From Bradyrhizobium glycinis (GTDB lineage Bacteria; Pseudomonadota; Alphaproteobacteria; Rhizobiales; Xanthobacteraceae): a stretch of 64,000 nt of DNA. Both the position numbers and the translations under genes were made by a program. Every line of letters begins with the position of its first letter. Position 1 is the stretch's first letter. Below the pieces are notes generated by a model, which worked only from the letters and a program-made list of their open reading frames with translations, ran no database searches and was not told the origin of the DNA. Below, in pieces: positions 18,209 to 27,900 of the stretch. Where the stretch lies: contig NZ_JACCHQ010000020.1 of NCBI RefSeq assembly GCF_016031655.1, positions 1 through 64,000 of the forward strand. Reading direction: 5' to 3'.

Positions 18209-21085
18209 CTACGACGCCTGCTTCAGCCGCTCCATCGCTTCGAGCAGCTTGGCCTTGCGGGCCACCGCCGCCTCGCGCTTTTCGCGCTCCTCCTCGACGA
18301 CCTCCTCGGCCGCGTTGGCGACGAACTTCTCGTTCGCCAGCTTGGACTCGGCGCGCTTGATGTCGGCTTCGGCCTTGCCGATCTCCTTGTCGAGGCGTGT
18401 ACGCTCGGCGGCAACGTCGATCACGCCCTTCAGCGGCAGCGCGGCGACCTCACCGCGCACCAGCAACTGGACAGCGCCGTCGGGCGCGCGGTCGCCGAAG
18501 GAGATGTCCGACAGCCGCGCCATACGCTTGATGACGTCGGTCCAGCGCGGCGCACGCTCCTTGGTTTCGGCCGAAGCGCCTGCGAGCACCAGCGCCGTCA
18601 GCGTTGCCGGCGCGATGTTCATCTCGGCGCGCACCGAGCGGATCTGCGTGACGAGGTCGATTACCCAGCCGATCTCGGCCTCGGCAGCCGGATCGGTGAA
18701 GTCGGCATGATCGAAGATCGGCAGCACCCAGGCCGGCGAGACGAGCGCATCGGTCGGCCCTGTGGTCGCCGCAAGCATTGCGAGCTGCTCCGGCGTCGGC
18801 TCGACAGGCCTCAGCGGCCACGGCGCCAGCGCGAGCAGACCGTCGCGTTTGGCCGTGACCTCCCACAGCTCTTCTGTGATGAAGGGCATGAAGGGATGCA
18901 GCAGCTTCAATATCTCGTCGCGCGCCCAGGTGACCATGGCGCGGGTCTCGTCCTTGGCGGGGCTGTCCGGACCGAGCAGTACGGGCTTGGCGAGTTCGAC
19001 ATACCAGTCGCAATAGACGTTCCAGACGAAGCGGTAGATGCTGCCGGCGGCATCGTTGAAGCGATAGGCCTCGATCGCCTCGGTCACCTCGCGCGTGGTG
19101 TGGGCGGTCTCATGCGCGATCCAGCGGTTCAGCGTCTCCTTTGCCTTCGCCGGCTCGAAACCATCAGGCAAGGCGCAGTGGTTCATCTCCGCGAATCTGC
19201 ACGCGTTCCAGAGCTTGGTCGCGAAATTGCGGTAGCCTTCGACGCGGCTGGTGGCGAGCTTGATGTCGCGCCCCTGCGCCGCCATCGCCGCCAGCGTGAA
19301 GCGCAGCGCGTCTGCGCCGTATTCGTCGATCAGGTGGAGCGGATCAATGACGTTGCCCTTCGACTTCGACATCTTGGCGCCCTTCTCGTCGCGAACGAGG
19401 GCGTGGATGTAGACGGTCGAGAACGGCACCTCCTTCATGAAGTGTAAGCCCATCATCATCATGCGGGCCACCCAGAAGAAGATGATGTCGAAGCCGGTCA
19501 CCAGCGCATTGGTCGGATAATAGCGCTGCACCTCGGGCGTGTCGTCGGGCCAGCCGAGTGTCGAGAACGGCCACAGCGCCGAGGAGAACCAAGTGTCGAG
19601 CACGTCCTCGTCGCGCGTGATGAAGCCTTCGCGCTTGGTGCGGTCGAGCGCCATCTCGCGGCCCTGCTCGGGCGTGATGACCTCCTGCTCGACGTAATAG
19701 CCGAGCGCGTGGCTGACGGCCTCCTCCTCGGTCTCGGCGACGAACACCTTCCCGTCTGGTCCGTACCAGGCCGGGATCTGGTGGCCCCACCAGAGCTGAC
19801 GCGAGATGCACCAGGGCTGGATGTTCTCCATCCAGTCGTAATAGGTCTTTTCCCAGTTCTTCGGCACGAATGTTGTTTCGCCCGAACGCACCGCCGCGAT
19901 CGCAGGTCTCGCCAGCGTCTTGGCGTCGACATACCACTGGTCGGTCAGGTAGGGCTCGATCACGCTGCCAGAGCGATCGCCGTGCGGCACCATATGGGTG
20001 TGCGGCTCGATCCGCTCAACGAAGCCGAACGATTCCAGCCGCTCGACGATGCGCTTGCGCGCGGCGAAGCGGTCGACCTTGTGGAATTCCTCGGCGAATT
20101 GCGCGGCCCCTTCGGGCAGGTCGCGCAGATAATCCTCGTTGTCGAGGAGATCGAGACAGCCTTCCCTGTCGAGCACGCTGATCCGGCGCAGCCCGTGGCG
20201 ATTGCCGACCTCGAAATCGTTGAAGTCGTGCGCTGGCGTCACCTTCACGGCGCCCGATCCCTTCTCGGGATCGGAATACTCATCGGCGACGATTTTGATC
20301 TTGCGGCCGACCAGCGGCAGGACGACGTTCTTGCCGATCAGCTTCTGATAGCGCTCGTCCTCCGGATGCACGGCAACGCCGGTGTCGCCGAGCATGGTCT
20401 CGGGGCGCGTGGTGGCGACGACGATGAAGCTCGAGGGATCCTCGGGGCTGAACGTCTTGCCCTCGATCGGATAGCGCAGATACCAGAGGTGGCCCTTCAC
20501 TTCTGTCTGCTGCACTTCGAGATCGGAGATCGCGGTCAGCAGCTTGGTGTCCCAGTTCACCAGCCGCTTGTCCTTGTAGATCAGGCCCTCGCGGTGCAGC
20601 TCGACGAACACCTTGACGACGGCCTTCGACAGGCCTTCGTCCATGGTGAAGCGCTCGCGCGACCAGTCGCAGGACGCACCGAGGCGCTTGAGCTGGTTGA
20701 TGATGGTATCGCCGCTCTCGGCCTTCCACTGCCAGACCCGCTCCAGAAACTTCTCGCGGCCCATCTCGCGGCGGCCGGGCTGCTGACGCTCCATCAACTG
20801 CCGCTCGACCACCATCTGGGTGGCGATGCCGGCATGGTCGGTGCCGGGTTGCCACAGCACGTCGCGGCCGCGCATGCGCTCAAACCGGCAAAGGATGTCC
20901 TGCAGCGTGTTGTTGAGGGCGTGGCCCATGTGCAGCGAGCCCGTCACGTTTGGCGGCGGGATCACGATGGTGAAGGGCACGGCATCACGACGGTCGGGCC
21001 GGCCAGCCTTGAACGCAAGGCTGTCCTCCCACACCACGGACATGCGGGTTTCGATATCGGCGGGCTGGTAATTTTTCTCGATCAT
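18209..21085 (-). CDS. valS: Valine-tRNA ligase
   Basis: A 958-residue class I aminoacyl-tRNA synthetase charging tRNA-Val. The HIGH motif is in PNVTGSLHMGHALNN, the editing domain shows VVATTRPETMLGDTGVAV, and the KMSKS motif is GAKMSKSKGNVID. The C-terminal coiled coil that contacts the tRNA is present (alternating Glu, Lys and Arg in the last 70 residues). It is encoded downstream of popZ on the same strand, 140 bases apart. Nothing is truncated. Confidence 0.97.
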   Translation of the reverse strand: MIEKNYQPADIETRMSVVWEDSLAFKAGRPDRRDAVPFTIVIPPPNVTGSLHMGHALNNTLQDILCRFERMRGRDVLWQPGTDHAGIATQMVVERQLMERQQPGRREMGREKFLERVWQWKAESGDTIINQLKRLGASCDWSRERFTMDEGLSKAVVKVFVELHREGLIYKDKRLVNWDTKLLTAISDLEVQQTEVKGHLWYLRYPIEGKTFSPEDPSSFIVVATTRPETMLGDTGVAVHPEDERYQKLIGKNVVLPLVGRKIKIVADEYSDPEKGSGAVKVTPAHDFNDFEVGNRHGLRRISVLDREGCLDLLDNEDYLRDLPEGAAQFAEEFHKVDRFAARKRIVERLESFGFVERIEPHTHMVPHGDRSGSVIEPYLTDQWYVDAKTLARPAIAAVRSGETTFVPKNWEKTYYDWMENIQPWCISRQLWWGHQIPAWYGPDGKVFVAETEEEAVSHALGYYVEQEVITPEQGREMALDRTKREGFITRDEDVLDTWFSSALWPFSTLGWPDDTPEVQRYYPTNALVTGFDIIFFWVARMMMMGLHFMKEVPFSTVYIHALVRDEKGAKMSKSKGNVIDPLHLIDEYGADALRFTLAAMAAQGRDIKLATSRVEGYRNFATKLWNACRFAEMNHCALPDGFEPAKAKETLNRWIAHETAHTTREVTEAIEAYRFNDAAGSIYRFVWNVYCDWYVELAKPVLLGPDSPAKDETRAMVTWARDEILKLLHPFMPFITEELWEVTAKRDGLLALAPWPLRPVEPTPEQLAMLAATTGPTDALVSPAWVLPIFDHADFTDPAAEAEIGWVIDLVTQIRSVRAEMNIAPATLTALVLAGASAETKERAPRWTDVIKRMARLSDISFGDRAPDGAVQLLVRGEVAALPLKGVIDVAAERTRLDKEIGKAEADIKRAESKLANEKFVANAAEEVVEEEREKREAAVARKAKLLEAMERLKQAS

Positions 21086-21225
21086 GGGGCTGCTAGAAAG
21101 CCGCGCGAGGGGGCCAAGTCAACGAAAAGCTCGGGGAAAACGAGGCGGCGACAGCGCTTTCGGGCCCGTTCCGGGGCCCATATATGACACCCAAGCCGGG
21201 TTTTATGAGGGCCCTTCGGCCGCCT

Positions 21226-21984
21226 TCAGCGGCCCCCGCGCGAGACCCGCTCGATTTCGGCCTTCACGATGCGTTCAACGAGGCCGGGCAGGTTGTCGTC
21301 GAGCCAGGACTTCAGCATCGGCCGCAGCATCTCCTTGACCAAGTCCTCCAGCGTCCGCGCGTTGCTGCTGAGCACCGTATGGGCCAGGGAGTTGAAGGCC
21401 GATTCGACCGCGGAGACCGTCGATTGCGCAAGGATCGGCTGCTGCGGGGGCAGCGGCGGCGCGTCGAAGTCCACCGGCGCGTAGGACGGCGGCGGAGCGG
21501 GCCGCGGCGGCTCGGCGAATTCGAGATCGTCGCGTGGCTCGACCTTGCGGAAGCTCGGCGGCGGTGGAGGCGGCGTCGGGTCCACCGCCATGTCGTCGGT
21601 CAGTTCGAGCACGTCCGGCTCGGGCTCGGGCTCTGGCGCGCGGACCTCAGGCGCAGGCGTGGCCGCATCGAGACCCGCCAGCAACGCGTCGATGTCGTCC
21701 TGGCTGTTGGATGCGTCCGCCGCGGGCGCCGGCGCAGGTGGCGGCGCCGGCTTTGCAGCCGGCGGCGGTGCGGGCTTCTCGGCGGCAGGTTTGGGCGGAG
21801 CGACCTTGGATGGAGGAATGTCGTTCATCGCCTGCGGCTTCGTTGGCGCGGCGGGCGCAGCAGCCTTCTCGGGCTTGGCGGCCTCGGCCGGCGGAGGCTT
21901 TGCCTCGTCGTCGGCAATGATGCGCCGGATCGAGGCCAGAATCTCCTCCATCGAGGGTTCTGTGACCTTTGCAGGCTGCGTCAT
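21226..21984 (-). CDS. popZ: Cell-pole organising protein PopZ (DUF2497)
   Basis: A 252-residue polar scaffold protein. PopZ self-assembles at the poles and anchors the chromosome-partition complex. The N-terminal client-binding helix is seen as EPSMEEILASIRRIIADDE. The middle of about 130 residues is low-complexity, rich in Pro, Ala and acidic residues. The C-terminal oligomerisation region has LEDLVKEMLRPMLKSWLDDN, then a short helix ending in Arg and Gly. The ATG at 21984 has GGAG seven bases upstream; a GTG 12 bases earlier is an alternative. It lies between the TolC-type gene and valS, a conserved alphaproteobacterial order. Confidence 0.88.
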   Translation of the reverse strand: MTQPAKVTEPSMEEILASIRRIIADDEAKPPPAEAAKPEKAAAPAAPTKPQAMNDIPPSKVAPPKPAAEKPAPPPAAKPAPPPAPAPAADASNSQDDIDALLAGLDAATPAPEVRAPEPEPEPDVLELTDDMAVDPTPPPPPPSFRKVEPRDDLEFAEPPRPAPPPSYAPVDFDAPPLPPQQPILAQSTVSAVESAFNSLAHTVLSSNARTLEDLVKEMLRPMLKSWLDDNLPGLVERIVKAEIERVSRGGR

Positions 21985-22285
21985 CTCCGACTCCACATCA
22001 TCAACGCCCTCGCATGCGTTGTTTTACACCAAGCACGGCAGGATTGGCCGGTTCCGCAACGATAGGTCCGCCATTTTCGTCGCCGCAGCCCGACTTGTCC
22101 CCAGATCACGGCTCGACGCGCAGCGGTGCGCCCTGCCCCGGCACCAAAGCGGTACGCACATGACATCGATGCGGGCGAATCGACCCGCATCGTCTTGGCA
22201 AGGCTATGTCAGGGATTTTGACGATTGCAAGCAAAGCACCGGTCGACCTCGGCTGTTCGCGAGATCGACCGGATGATTACGGGAA

Positions 22286-23689
22286 TCAGCGGCCGTCAGG
22301 CGTGCGCACACCCGCCCAGCTGTCGCGGACCTGATGGTAGTGAACGCTGGGGTCGTAGGTTGTGGTCGCAAGGCCGAGGACTTGCGGCGACAGACGCCCG
22401 ACCGCCGCGAGGACGTTATAGGATGCGACGACGCGATCGTGCTGCGCGGTCACCAACGCAACGCGCGCATTCACCAGCGCCTGCTGCGCATTGAGCACGT
22501 CCAGCGTGGTACGCTGGCCGGCCTTGGCCTCCTCACGTACGCCGTTCAGGGCGATCTCGGACGCCGTCACCTGCGCCTGAGCCGACTGCACCTGCGCCTT
22601 GGTGGCCTGCAGCGAGCCCCACCATTGCACAATGGTCGCACGGGTCTGGTCGCGAGTCGTTTCGAGGTTGAGGCGCTGCTGCGCCAGGTTTTCCTTGGAC
22701 TGGCGGATCAGCGAATATTCGCCACCGCCCTGATAGATCGGCACCGAGAGCTGCGCGACCGCGGATGCGTTGAACGAGCGCAACGAAATCAGGGACTGTT
22801 CGTTGGCCTGCGTGGCCGATGCCTGGATGGTCATCGTCGGCAGCAACGCACCTTCAGCGACCTTGACCTGCAGGTAATTGACGTCGATGCCATACATTGC
22901 GGCCGTGACGTTGGGATGCTCGATGAGGCCAAGCTCGATCGCCGCGGCAAGGGTTGCGGGGAGGAAGCGATCGACGGGTGAACCGGGTGCTAGATTCGCC
23001 GGCTCGTTGCCGATGATGCGGCGGAAGTTTGCGCGCGTGGTGGTGAGATTTGCTTCAGCAGTGAGGGCCTGCGTCCTGCCGGCGGCCAGCTGTGCTTCCG
23101 ATTGCGCAACGTCGGTGCGCGTCACTTCGCCGACATTGAAGCGGTCGCGGGTCTGCTTCAGCGTCTGCTCGAGCACGCGTACGTTGCTGCGCTGGACTTC
23201 GAGCGTGGCGGCATCGCGCAAATAGTCCATGTAGGTCGTTGCGGCCTGAAGCAGCACAGTTTGATCGAGGCTGCGCAGCGCTTCGCGAGCACCGGACACC
23301 TGACTCTCCGCCGCCCTCGTTCTGTTGGCGGTCTGATTGCCATTGTAAAGTGTCTGCGAAGCGGTAATTCCAGCGCTGCGAGGTAACGTGGTTCCGTGGA
23401 TTGAGTTGGTGCCGACGCCGCTCTGCAGATCCTGATATTGATAGCCACCGCTCGCGGTCAGCGAGACCCGCGGACGATAGCCAGACAAGGCCTGCGGCAC
23501 GTTTTCGTCGGTCGAGCGCACCTGGGCACGCTGCGCGTTGAGCTGCGGATTGTTCTGATAGGCGCGCACCAGCGCCCCATCGATCGTATCCGCCAACGCA
23601 GGCGTCGGCCCGGCCAGCGCCAGCAGCAGGACCGAAACCGCAGCTCCGGTGAAGAGCTTCACCCCATGCATCCGTGAAATTCCGTTCAT
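22286..23689 (-). CDS. tolC: TolC-family outer-membrane channel protein
   Basis: A 467-residue protein with a signal peptide (basic start, then VLLLALAGPTPALA) and no lipobox, so it is a TolC-type rather than lipoprotein-type channel. Two repeated outer-membrane efflux domains follow with Gln- and Ala-rich coiled helices, ending in a conserved TTLDVLNAQQALVNARV segment and the N-V-L-A-A-V-G-R-L motif. TolC proteins join inner-membrane exporters to the outside. No exporter gene is adjacent, so it probably serves several partners. It lies downstream of the Pcm-like gene and upstream of popZ. Confidence 0.92.
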   Translation of the reverse strand: MNGISRMHGVKLFTGAAVSVLLLALAGPTPALADTIDGALVRAYQNNPQLNAQRAQVRSTDENVPQALSGYRPRVSLTASGGYQYQDLQSGVGTNSIHGTTLPRSAGITASQTLYNGNQTANRTRAAESQVSGAREALRSLDQTVLLQAATTYMDYLRDAATLEVQRSNVRVLEQTLKQTRDRFNVGEVTRTDVAQSEAQLAAGRTQALTAEANLTTTRANFRRIIGNEPANLAPGSPVDRFLPATLAAAIELGLIEHPNVTAAMYGIDVNYLQVKVAEGALLPTMTIQASATQANEQSLISLRSFNASAVAQLSVPIYQGGGEYSLIRQSKENLAQQRLNLETTRDQTRATIVQWWGSLQATKAQVQSAQAQVTASEIALNGVREEAKAGQRTTLDVLNAQQALVNARVALVTAQHDRVVASYNVLAAVGRLSPQVLGLATTTYDPSVHYHQVRDSWAGVRTPDGR

Positions 23690-23872
23690 TCTAACGCCCG
23701 GCGCGTGCCCGCGAGCCGGGTAACCCTACCAATGGAGTCGTTGCCCCGCCGCAACATAGGACGCGTTCAAGCGCGACGGAACTACCTGAAGGTGGTTCTC
23801 GGTCGAAACTCTTCACGTGCAGCATCCCTGCCACACTTCTGATTCAGAACGGGATTTTAACGGGGCCTGGGC

Positions 23873-24535
23873 TCAGAAGACGAAGGCAGCCGCCCGTTCC
23901 AGCCCGGGAAGGACCGGGGCGGCGGCGTCGAACAGGGCCCGATGGCCGAATTCGCCGTGGGTACGGGTCACGATCGTCGCGCGCGGCGGCCTCGATTCGG
24001 CCGATACCCCCACCAGGCGCCCACCCTCCTTCAGCTGCCCGAGCAGAGCTTCCGGCCTCACCTCGGCCGCGCCGTTGAGGAGAATCACATCGTAGGGGGC
24101 GGTACCAGGATCCCCCTCGGAGCAGGCCGCCGCCCTGCAGGCGACATTGGAAAGCCCCTGGGCGGTGAAGGCGTCCCTGGCCTTGGCGGCCAAAGCCGAA
24201 TCGCACTCGGTCGCCGTGACCTGACGCGCCAGCTTGGCGGCCAGAGCGGCGAGGTAGCCGGTGGCGCAGCCGACGACCAGCACGTTGTCGCCCTCGCCGA
24301 TTTCGGCGGCCTGGAGCAGCTTGCCGGTCAGCGCCGGCTTGATCAGGAACCGCTTGGCCGCGCCTTCGCTCACGTCGAGGTCGAGATCGAGGTAAGCCAG
24401 TGCCTGCCGGCCGGCCGGCACGAACGCCTCGCGCGGCACCGTGAGCATGGCATCGAGAACACGACGGTCGGTGACGTCATTGGTGCGCACCTGGCCATCG
24501 ACCATTTTTTGGCGCGCGGTCGAAAAACCGGACAT
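23873..24535 (-). CDS. Protein-L-isoaspartate O-methyltransferase-like protein
   Basis: A 220-residue SAM-dependent methyltransferase of the Pcm family, which repairs isoaspartyl residues in damaged proteins. The N-terminus ARQKMVDGQVRTNDVTD is typical of the alphaproteobacterial group. The SAM-binding motif reads VLVVGCATGYLAALAAKLA, and later LLNGAAEVRPEALLGQL fits the family. The start is placed at ATG 24535 next to AGGGT; an earlier in-frame start would add 20 unrelated residues. The second Gly of the usual GxGxG loop is replaced (CATG), so activity toward isoaspartate is likely but not certain. Confidence 0.85.
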   Translation of the reverse strand: MSGFSTARQKMVDGQVRTNDVTDRRVLDAMLTVPREAFVPAGRQALAYLDLDLDVSEGAAKRFLIKPALTGKLLQAAEIGEGDNVLVVGCATGYLAALAAKLARQVTATECDSALAAKARDAFTAQGLSNVACRAAACSEGDPGTAPYDVILLNGAAEVRPEALLGQLKEGGRLVGVSAESRPPRATIVTRTHGEFGHRALFDAAAPVLPGLERAAAFVF

Positions 24536-24675
24536 TTGCGGACCCTGCAGTGCGGACGATGCCGCGGAGAAAAATCGCGGCATCTTTTGGAGCATGCTCG
24601 GTCAAAACGCAACATGGCGGTTGGCGATGCGCGTTCGCGCTCCGCAACCGCCCGTTATGGAGGGCCCGACCGGCT

Positions 24676-24855
24676 CTATTCGATGGCGACTGCCAGGCGG
24701 CCAATAAGGCCGGCGACCTCGTCCAGCCGCGCCGAATCCGGCGCCTCGACTGCGCGCGCGAGACAAGCGAGGCATTCATCGTCGCTGAGCTCGGGGATGT
24801 CGGCCGACAGAATTGAGGGGGCCATATCCGAACGGTCGGCCTTGATGTCTGGCAT
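24676..24855 (-). CDS. Small acidic hypothetical protein
   Basis: A 59-residue protein starting ATG at 24853-24855, with GGAGCTGATCCCC just upstream. It is acidic, with SADIPELSDDECLACLARAV followed by a short helix ending GLIGRLAVAIE. No family is recognised. It lies between the Pcm-like gene and tRNA-Asn on the same strand as both. The good ribosome binding site and protein-like composition support it. Confidence 0.5.
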   Translation of the reverse strand: MPDIKADRSDMAPSILSADIPELSDDECLACLARAVEAPDSARLDEVAGLIGRLAVAIE

Positions 24856-25059
24856 GGGGATCAGCTCCGCAAGTGTCCGGCAGATCCACGCTCGACGGAA
24901 ATTGAGTCGATTTGGCGCCGTCGGAATGGCGGAACCACGCCGATGCACATCTGTTCGGGCACGATTCCGTGCTGCACCAGCGATGCGACGCTCTCGATGT
25001 CACGGAAAGCAGATTGCGCGCGGGATGCGAGCACAAGTCACTGAATTGTCAGTAAGATT

Positions 25060-25134
25060 TGGCTCCCCGGGCTGGATTCGAACCAGCGACCATCCGATTA
25101 ACAGTCGGATGCTCTACCGCTGAGCTACCGAGGA
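25060..25134 (-). tRNA. tRNA-Asn (anticodon GTT)
   Basis: Read on the minus strand this 75-base sequence folds as a cloverleaf. The acceptor stem is TCCTCGG/CCGGGGA with one G-T pair, the D-arm contains AGCTCAGCGGTAGAGC, the anticodon loop is CTGTTAA with GTT, and the T-arm contains GGTTCGAATCC. The discriminator base is G and CCA is encoded. Confidence 0.97.
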
Positions 25135-25512
25135 AAAGGGCGAACCGTTCGTTCGCGCGCGGCTGCGTATAACAAAGCCGCTTGCGCTTGCAAAGGACGA
25201 ATTCGTCATCATCCGCAAAGCGCCCAGGAGAGGCCTGGAGACCCCTCCTCCGGTCCCGGCCTGCAAAAGACTATTCCGCCGGGGAACGAGGTCGTCTTGG
25301 TGCCGCGGTCGTAGCGCAGGCGGAGCGCGGTGAGCTTGCAGAGATTGACGCTCTTCCCCAGCACCGCCTCGTCATAGCGTTGCCTCAAGACTCGTCCGGA
25401 GCGAGATCGAACGGTTCAAGGCGCGATCGATCGGCGCTCCGAACGTTCGCGCGACGCAAGACGCGGCCCGCCTGTTTATCGATCCGAATTGTCCGCAATA
25501 ACGAACGGACAT
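25135..25512. other. Gene-free stretch beside tRNA-Asn
   Basis: No complete gene is seen. On the minus strand, about 25255-25430, one frame reads like protein (LRQRYDEAVLGKSVNLCKL, then ALRLRYDRGTKT), but it has no start codon and is closed upstream by a stop. It may be the remnant of a decayed gene next to the tRNA, of unidentified type. Confidence 0.35.
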
Positions 25513-27207
25513 TCATAGTTCAGCGGCGTTTGTTTTCTCCGGCAGCGGCGCCGGCACGGCCGCACCGTTGCTCTTTCCCGTGACGGCGCCGACCAGCGCC
25601 TTCACCGGATCGTCGCCCGGCGCAAAGCCGCTCTGGCGCAGGATCTCGTCGATCATCGGACGCAGCGCATGGACCTTGAGCAGCTCGCCGGCCAGACCTT
25701 CGCCGAAGCCGACATTGCCTCCGCTCGCGCCGTTGCCGCCGAACGCGCCGCCGGTGTGCAGGATACGGACGTCCTTGAGGTTCGCGATCGGCTTCACCAT
25801 CTCGGCCAGCGCAGACGGCATGATCTCGATCCGCTTCTTGGCGATCTCGAAATCGATGACGTTGCTGCCGAGCTTGTTCTGCGCCTCGTTCTTCATGGTG
25901 ATGACGGCGGCTTCCGCCTCGCCGATGTTGCGGACACCGACCGCCTTGATCTTGTTGGATTCGGCTTCCGCGGTGGCCAGCGTCTTGACGGCTTCGGCGC
26001 GATCGAGCGAGGCCTTCTTCTCAGCCTCGGCGGCGACAATCAGCTCGGTCGACTTGCGCTCGGCCTCAGTCCGGGCGGCGAGCACCTGAGTGAGACGGGC
26101 GCGATCGGCGACCTCGACCGCGCGCGCGGTGACGACCTTTTCCTCCGCGGAGACGGCCAACGCCTCGGCGGCCTTGGCCTCGGCGACGGCTTCCGAGGTC
26201 TGCTTGCTCTTCGCCGCGATCTGGATCTCGTTCTCCTGCGTCGCGATCTGGATCTCGCGCTGGGCGTCCGTCTTGCGCTTATTGATCGCGAGGTCCGACT
26301 CGATCACCGCGGTTTCCTTGACCTGCTTGGCACCGGCCTCCTTCTCGGCAACCGCACGATCGGTGTCGATGCGAGCGTTCTCCTCGGTCAGACGCGCGGT
26401 TTGCGTCGCGGTCGCGACCTCGGCGCGAGTGCTCGCCGTCTTGTTGGCGATGTCGCGCTCCTGCGACAGCTCCGCCTCTTTCTTGGTGCGTTCGATGGTC
26501 AGCGTCTGCTGCCGCGCCTCGAGGTCCTTCTGCGCGATCGCCACCTCGTTGTCGCGCACGATGGCGTTGCGGTCGCGGCGGCGGGTCTCAGTGATGGTCT
26601 TCAGCTGGGTGAGACCTTCGGCATCGAAGAAGTTCTCGGGGTTAAAGAATTTGACGTCGGTCTGGTCAAGCTTGGTCAGCGAAACCGATTCCAGCTCGAG
26701 ACCGTTCGACTTGACGTCGGACTCGACCGTGGACTGCACGTGCTTGACGAAATCCGAGCGCTTTTCCTGAAGTTCCAGGATAGTCATGGTCGCCGCGACC
26801 GAGCGCAGGCCGTCGACGAATTTCGCCTCGACCTGGTTGCGCAGCGCCTCGGCATCATTGGTCAATGCGCCGAGGGTCTGGCTCGCGAGCGCGATGCTCT
26901 CCTCGTCGGGACGGACGCGGACGTAGAACTCGGCAACGATGTCGACGCGCAGGCGGTCCTTGGTGATGAGAGATTCCCGCTCCTTGCGCTCGACGGTGAG
27001 GCGCAGCGTCTTCAAATTGACGCTGGCATAGGAGTGGAAGATCGGCAGGATCATGGCGCCGCCGTCGAGCACGACCTTCTTGCCGCCGAGCCCGGTGCGC
27101 ACGAAGGCCTCGTCGCGGGTGGCACGCTTGTAGAGAATGGTGAAGACGATCCCCAGGACGATAATCAGCGCGACGCCGATCACGGCCGGGACTGCGATGT
27201 CGAACAT
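25513..27207 (-). CDS. Flotillin-family membrane scaffold protein
   Basis: A 564-residue flotillin/YqiK-type protein. One N-terminal membrane helix (VPAVIGVALIIVLGIVFTILY) is followed by an SPFH domain up to about residue 200 and long Ala/Glu-rich coiled-coil repeats, with a short Gly/Ala-rich C-terminal part. Flotillins gather in membrane microdomains and stabilise stressed membranes. It is the last gene of a three-gene operon with the YqiJ-like and PspA-type genes, 23 bases after the YqiJ-like stop. The same trio is known in other bacteria, so the role is read with some confidence as envelope maintenance. Confidence 0.93.
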   Translation of the reverse strand: MFDIAVPAVIGVALIIVLGIVFTILYKRATRDEAFVRTGLGGKKVVLDGGAMILPIFHSYASVNLKTLRLTVERKERESLITKDRLRVDIVAEFYVRVRPDEESIALASQTLGALTNDAEALRNQVEAKFVDGLRSVAATMTILELQEKRSDFVKHVQSTVESDVKSNGLELESVSLTKLDQTDVKFFNPENFFDAEGLTQLKTITETRRRDRNAIVRDNEVAIAQKDLEARQQTLTIERTKKEAELSQERDIANKTASTRAEVATATQTARLTEENARIDTDRAVAEKEAGAKQVKETAVIESDLAINKRKTDAQREIQIATQENEIQIAAKSKQTSEAVAEAKAAEALAVSAEEKVVTARAVEVADRARLTQVLAARTEAERKSTELIVAAEAEKKASLDRAEAVKTLATAEAESNKIKAVGVRNIGEAEAAVITMKNEAQNKLGSNVIDFEIAKKRIEIMPSALAEMVKPIANLKDVRILHTGGAFGGNGASGGNVGFGEGLAGELLKVHALRPMIDEILRQSGFAPGDDPVKALVGAVTGKSNGAAVPAPLPEKTNAAEL

Positions 27208-27230
27208 GACTTTCTCCGCTGTGGGACTTG

Positions 27231-27890
27231 CTAATGGCTTAGAGTGGGCTTGGACGGCTTGAGTTCATCGTCAGCCTTCACCGCGACGAAGCGCGTGCCG
27301 TCGCGGTCGACCAGGAGGACCATGGTTCCCTGCGGCAAAGGTCCCGATGACGGCGCCGCGACCGCCGAGACGAAATGGCGGTTGCCGTGGACGTCGGCGA
27401 CGCTGACGCGGCCGGGCGGTCCCTGGTCGAGCGGGCCGACGACGACCTCCCCGATGCGGCCGACGAGATCCCCCAAGCCGACGACGTAGCTTTCGTCCTT
27501 GGGAATGACCCGCGCGATGGCCCTGCTGGTGGCGCGCACCAGCGGAACCGACACCACGACGGCCCCGACCGACGCGATCGTGGCCGGCAATGGACCCGCA
27601 ACCATTCGCGCGAGGTCCTGGATCAGGAAGCCGGTGATGGAGAAGGCGCCGAGTAGCAGCAGCAGGAAGATCAAGAGCGGCACGCCGCCGACATTGATCC
27701 AGGAGATGGCGTTGAGCACGCCGTTGTCGCTGGGATGAGCAAAATCGATGTTGGTGCCGAGCATCTCGCTCAAGGAGGCCCCGACCAGCATCGAGATCAC
27801 CTCGACCGAGCCCACGATGACGATCATGGCCGCCGCAATCGTGAACGGCCTGACCTCAGGCGCCATGACGTGTTCGAGCAGAGCGCTCAT
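27231..27890 (-). CDS. YqiJ-like inner-membrane protein with OB-fold (NfeD-like)
   Basis: A 219-residue protein. Three hydrophobic segments span the first 115 residues (IAAAMIVIVGSVEVISMLVG, VPLLIFLLLLLGAFSITGFL, LPATIASVGAVVVSVPLV). A beta-rich C-terminal domain (GRIGEVVVGPLDQGPPGRVSV) matches the OB-fold of YqiJ/NfeD partners of flotillins. It lies between the PspA-type gene (10 bases upstream) and flotillin. It is expected to help localise or regulate the flotillin in the membrane. The family assignment is sound; details of function are inference. Confidence 0.87.
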   Translation of the reverse strand: MSALLEHVMAPEVRPFTIAAAMIVIVGSVEVISMLVGASLSEMLGTNIDFAHPSDNGVLNAISWINVGGVPLLIFLLLLLGAFSITGFLIQDLARMVAGPLPATIASVGAVVVSVPLVRATSRAIARVIPKDESYVVGLGDLVGRIGEVVVGPLDQGPPGRVSVADVHGNRHFVSAVAAPSSGPLPQGTMVLLVDRDGTRFVAVKADDELKPSKPTLSH

Positions 27891-27900
27891 GGCAGGGCAC

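Noticed and set aside
25182..25583. 133-codon plus-strand frame between tRNA-Asn and flotillin
   Set aside because: Arg/Ser-rich composition, no ribosome binding site, and it overlaps the end of the flotillin gene.
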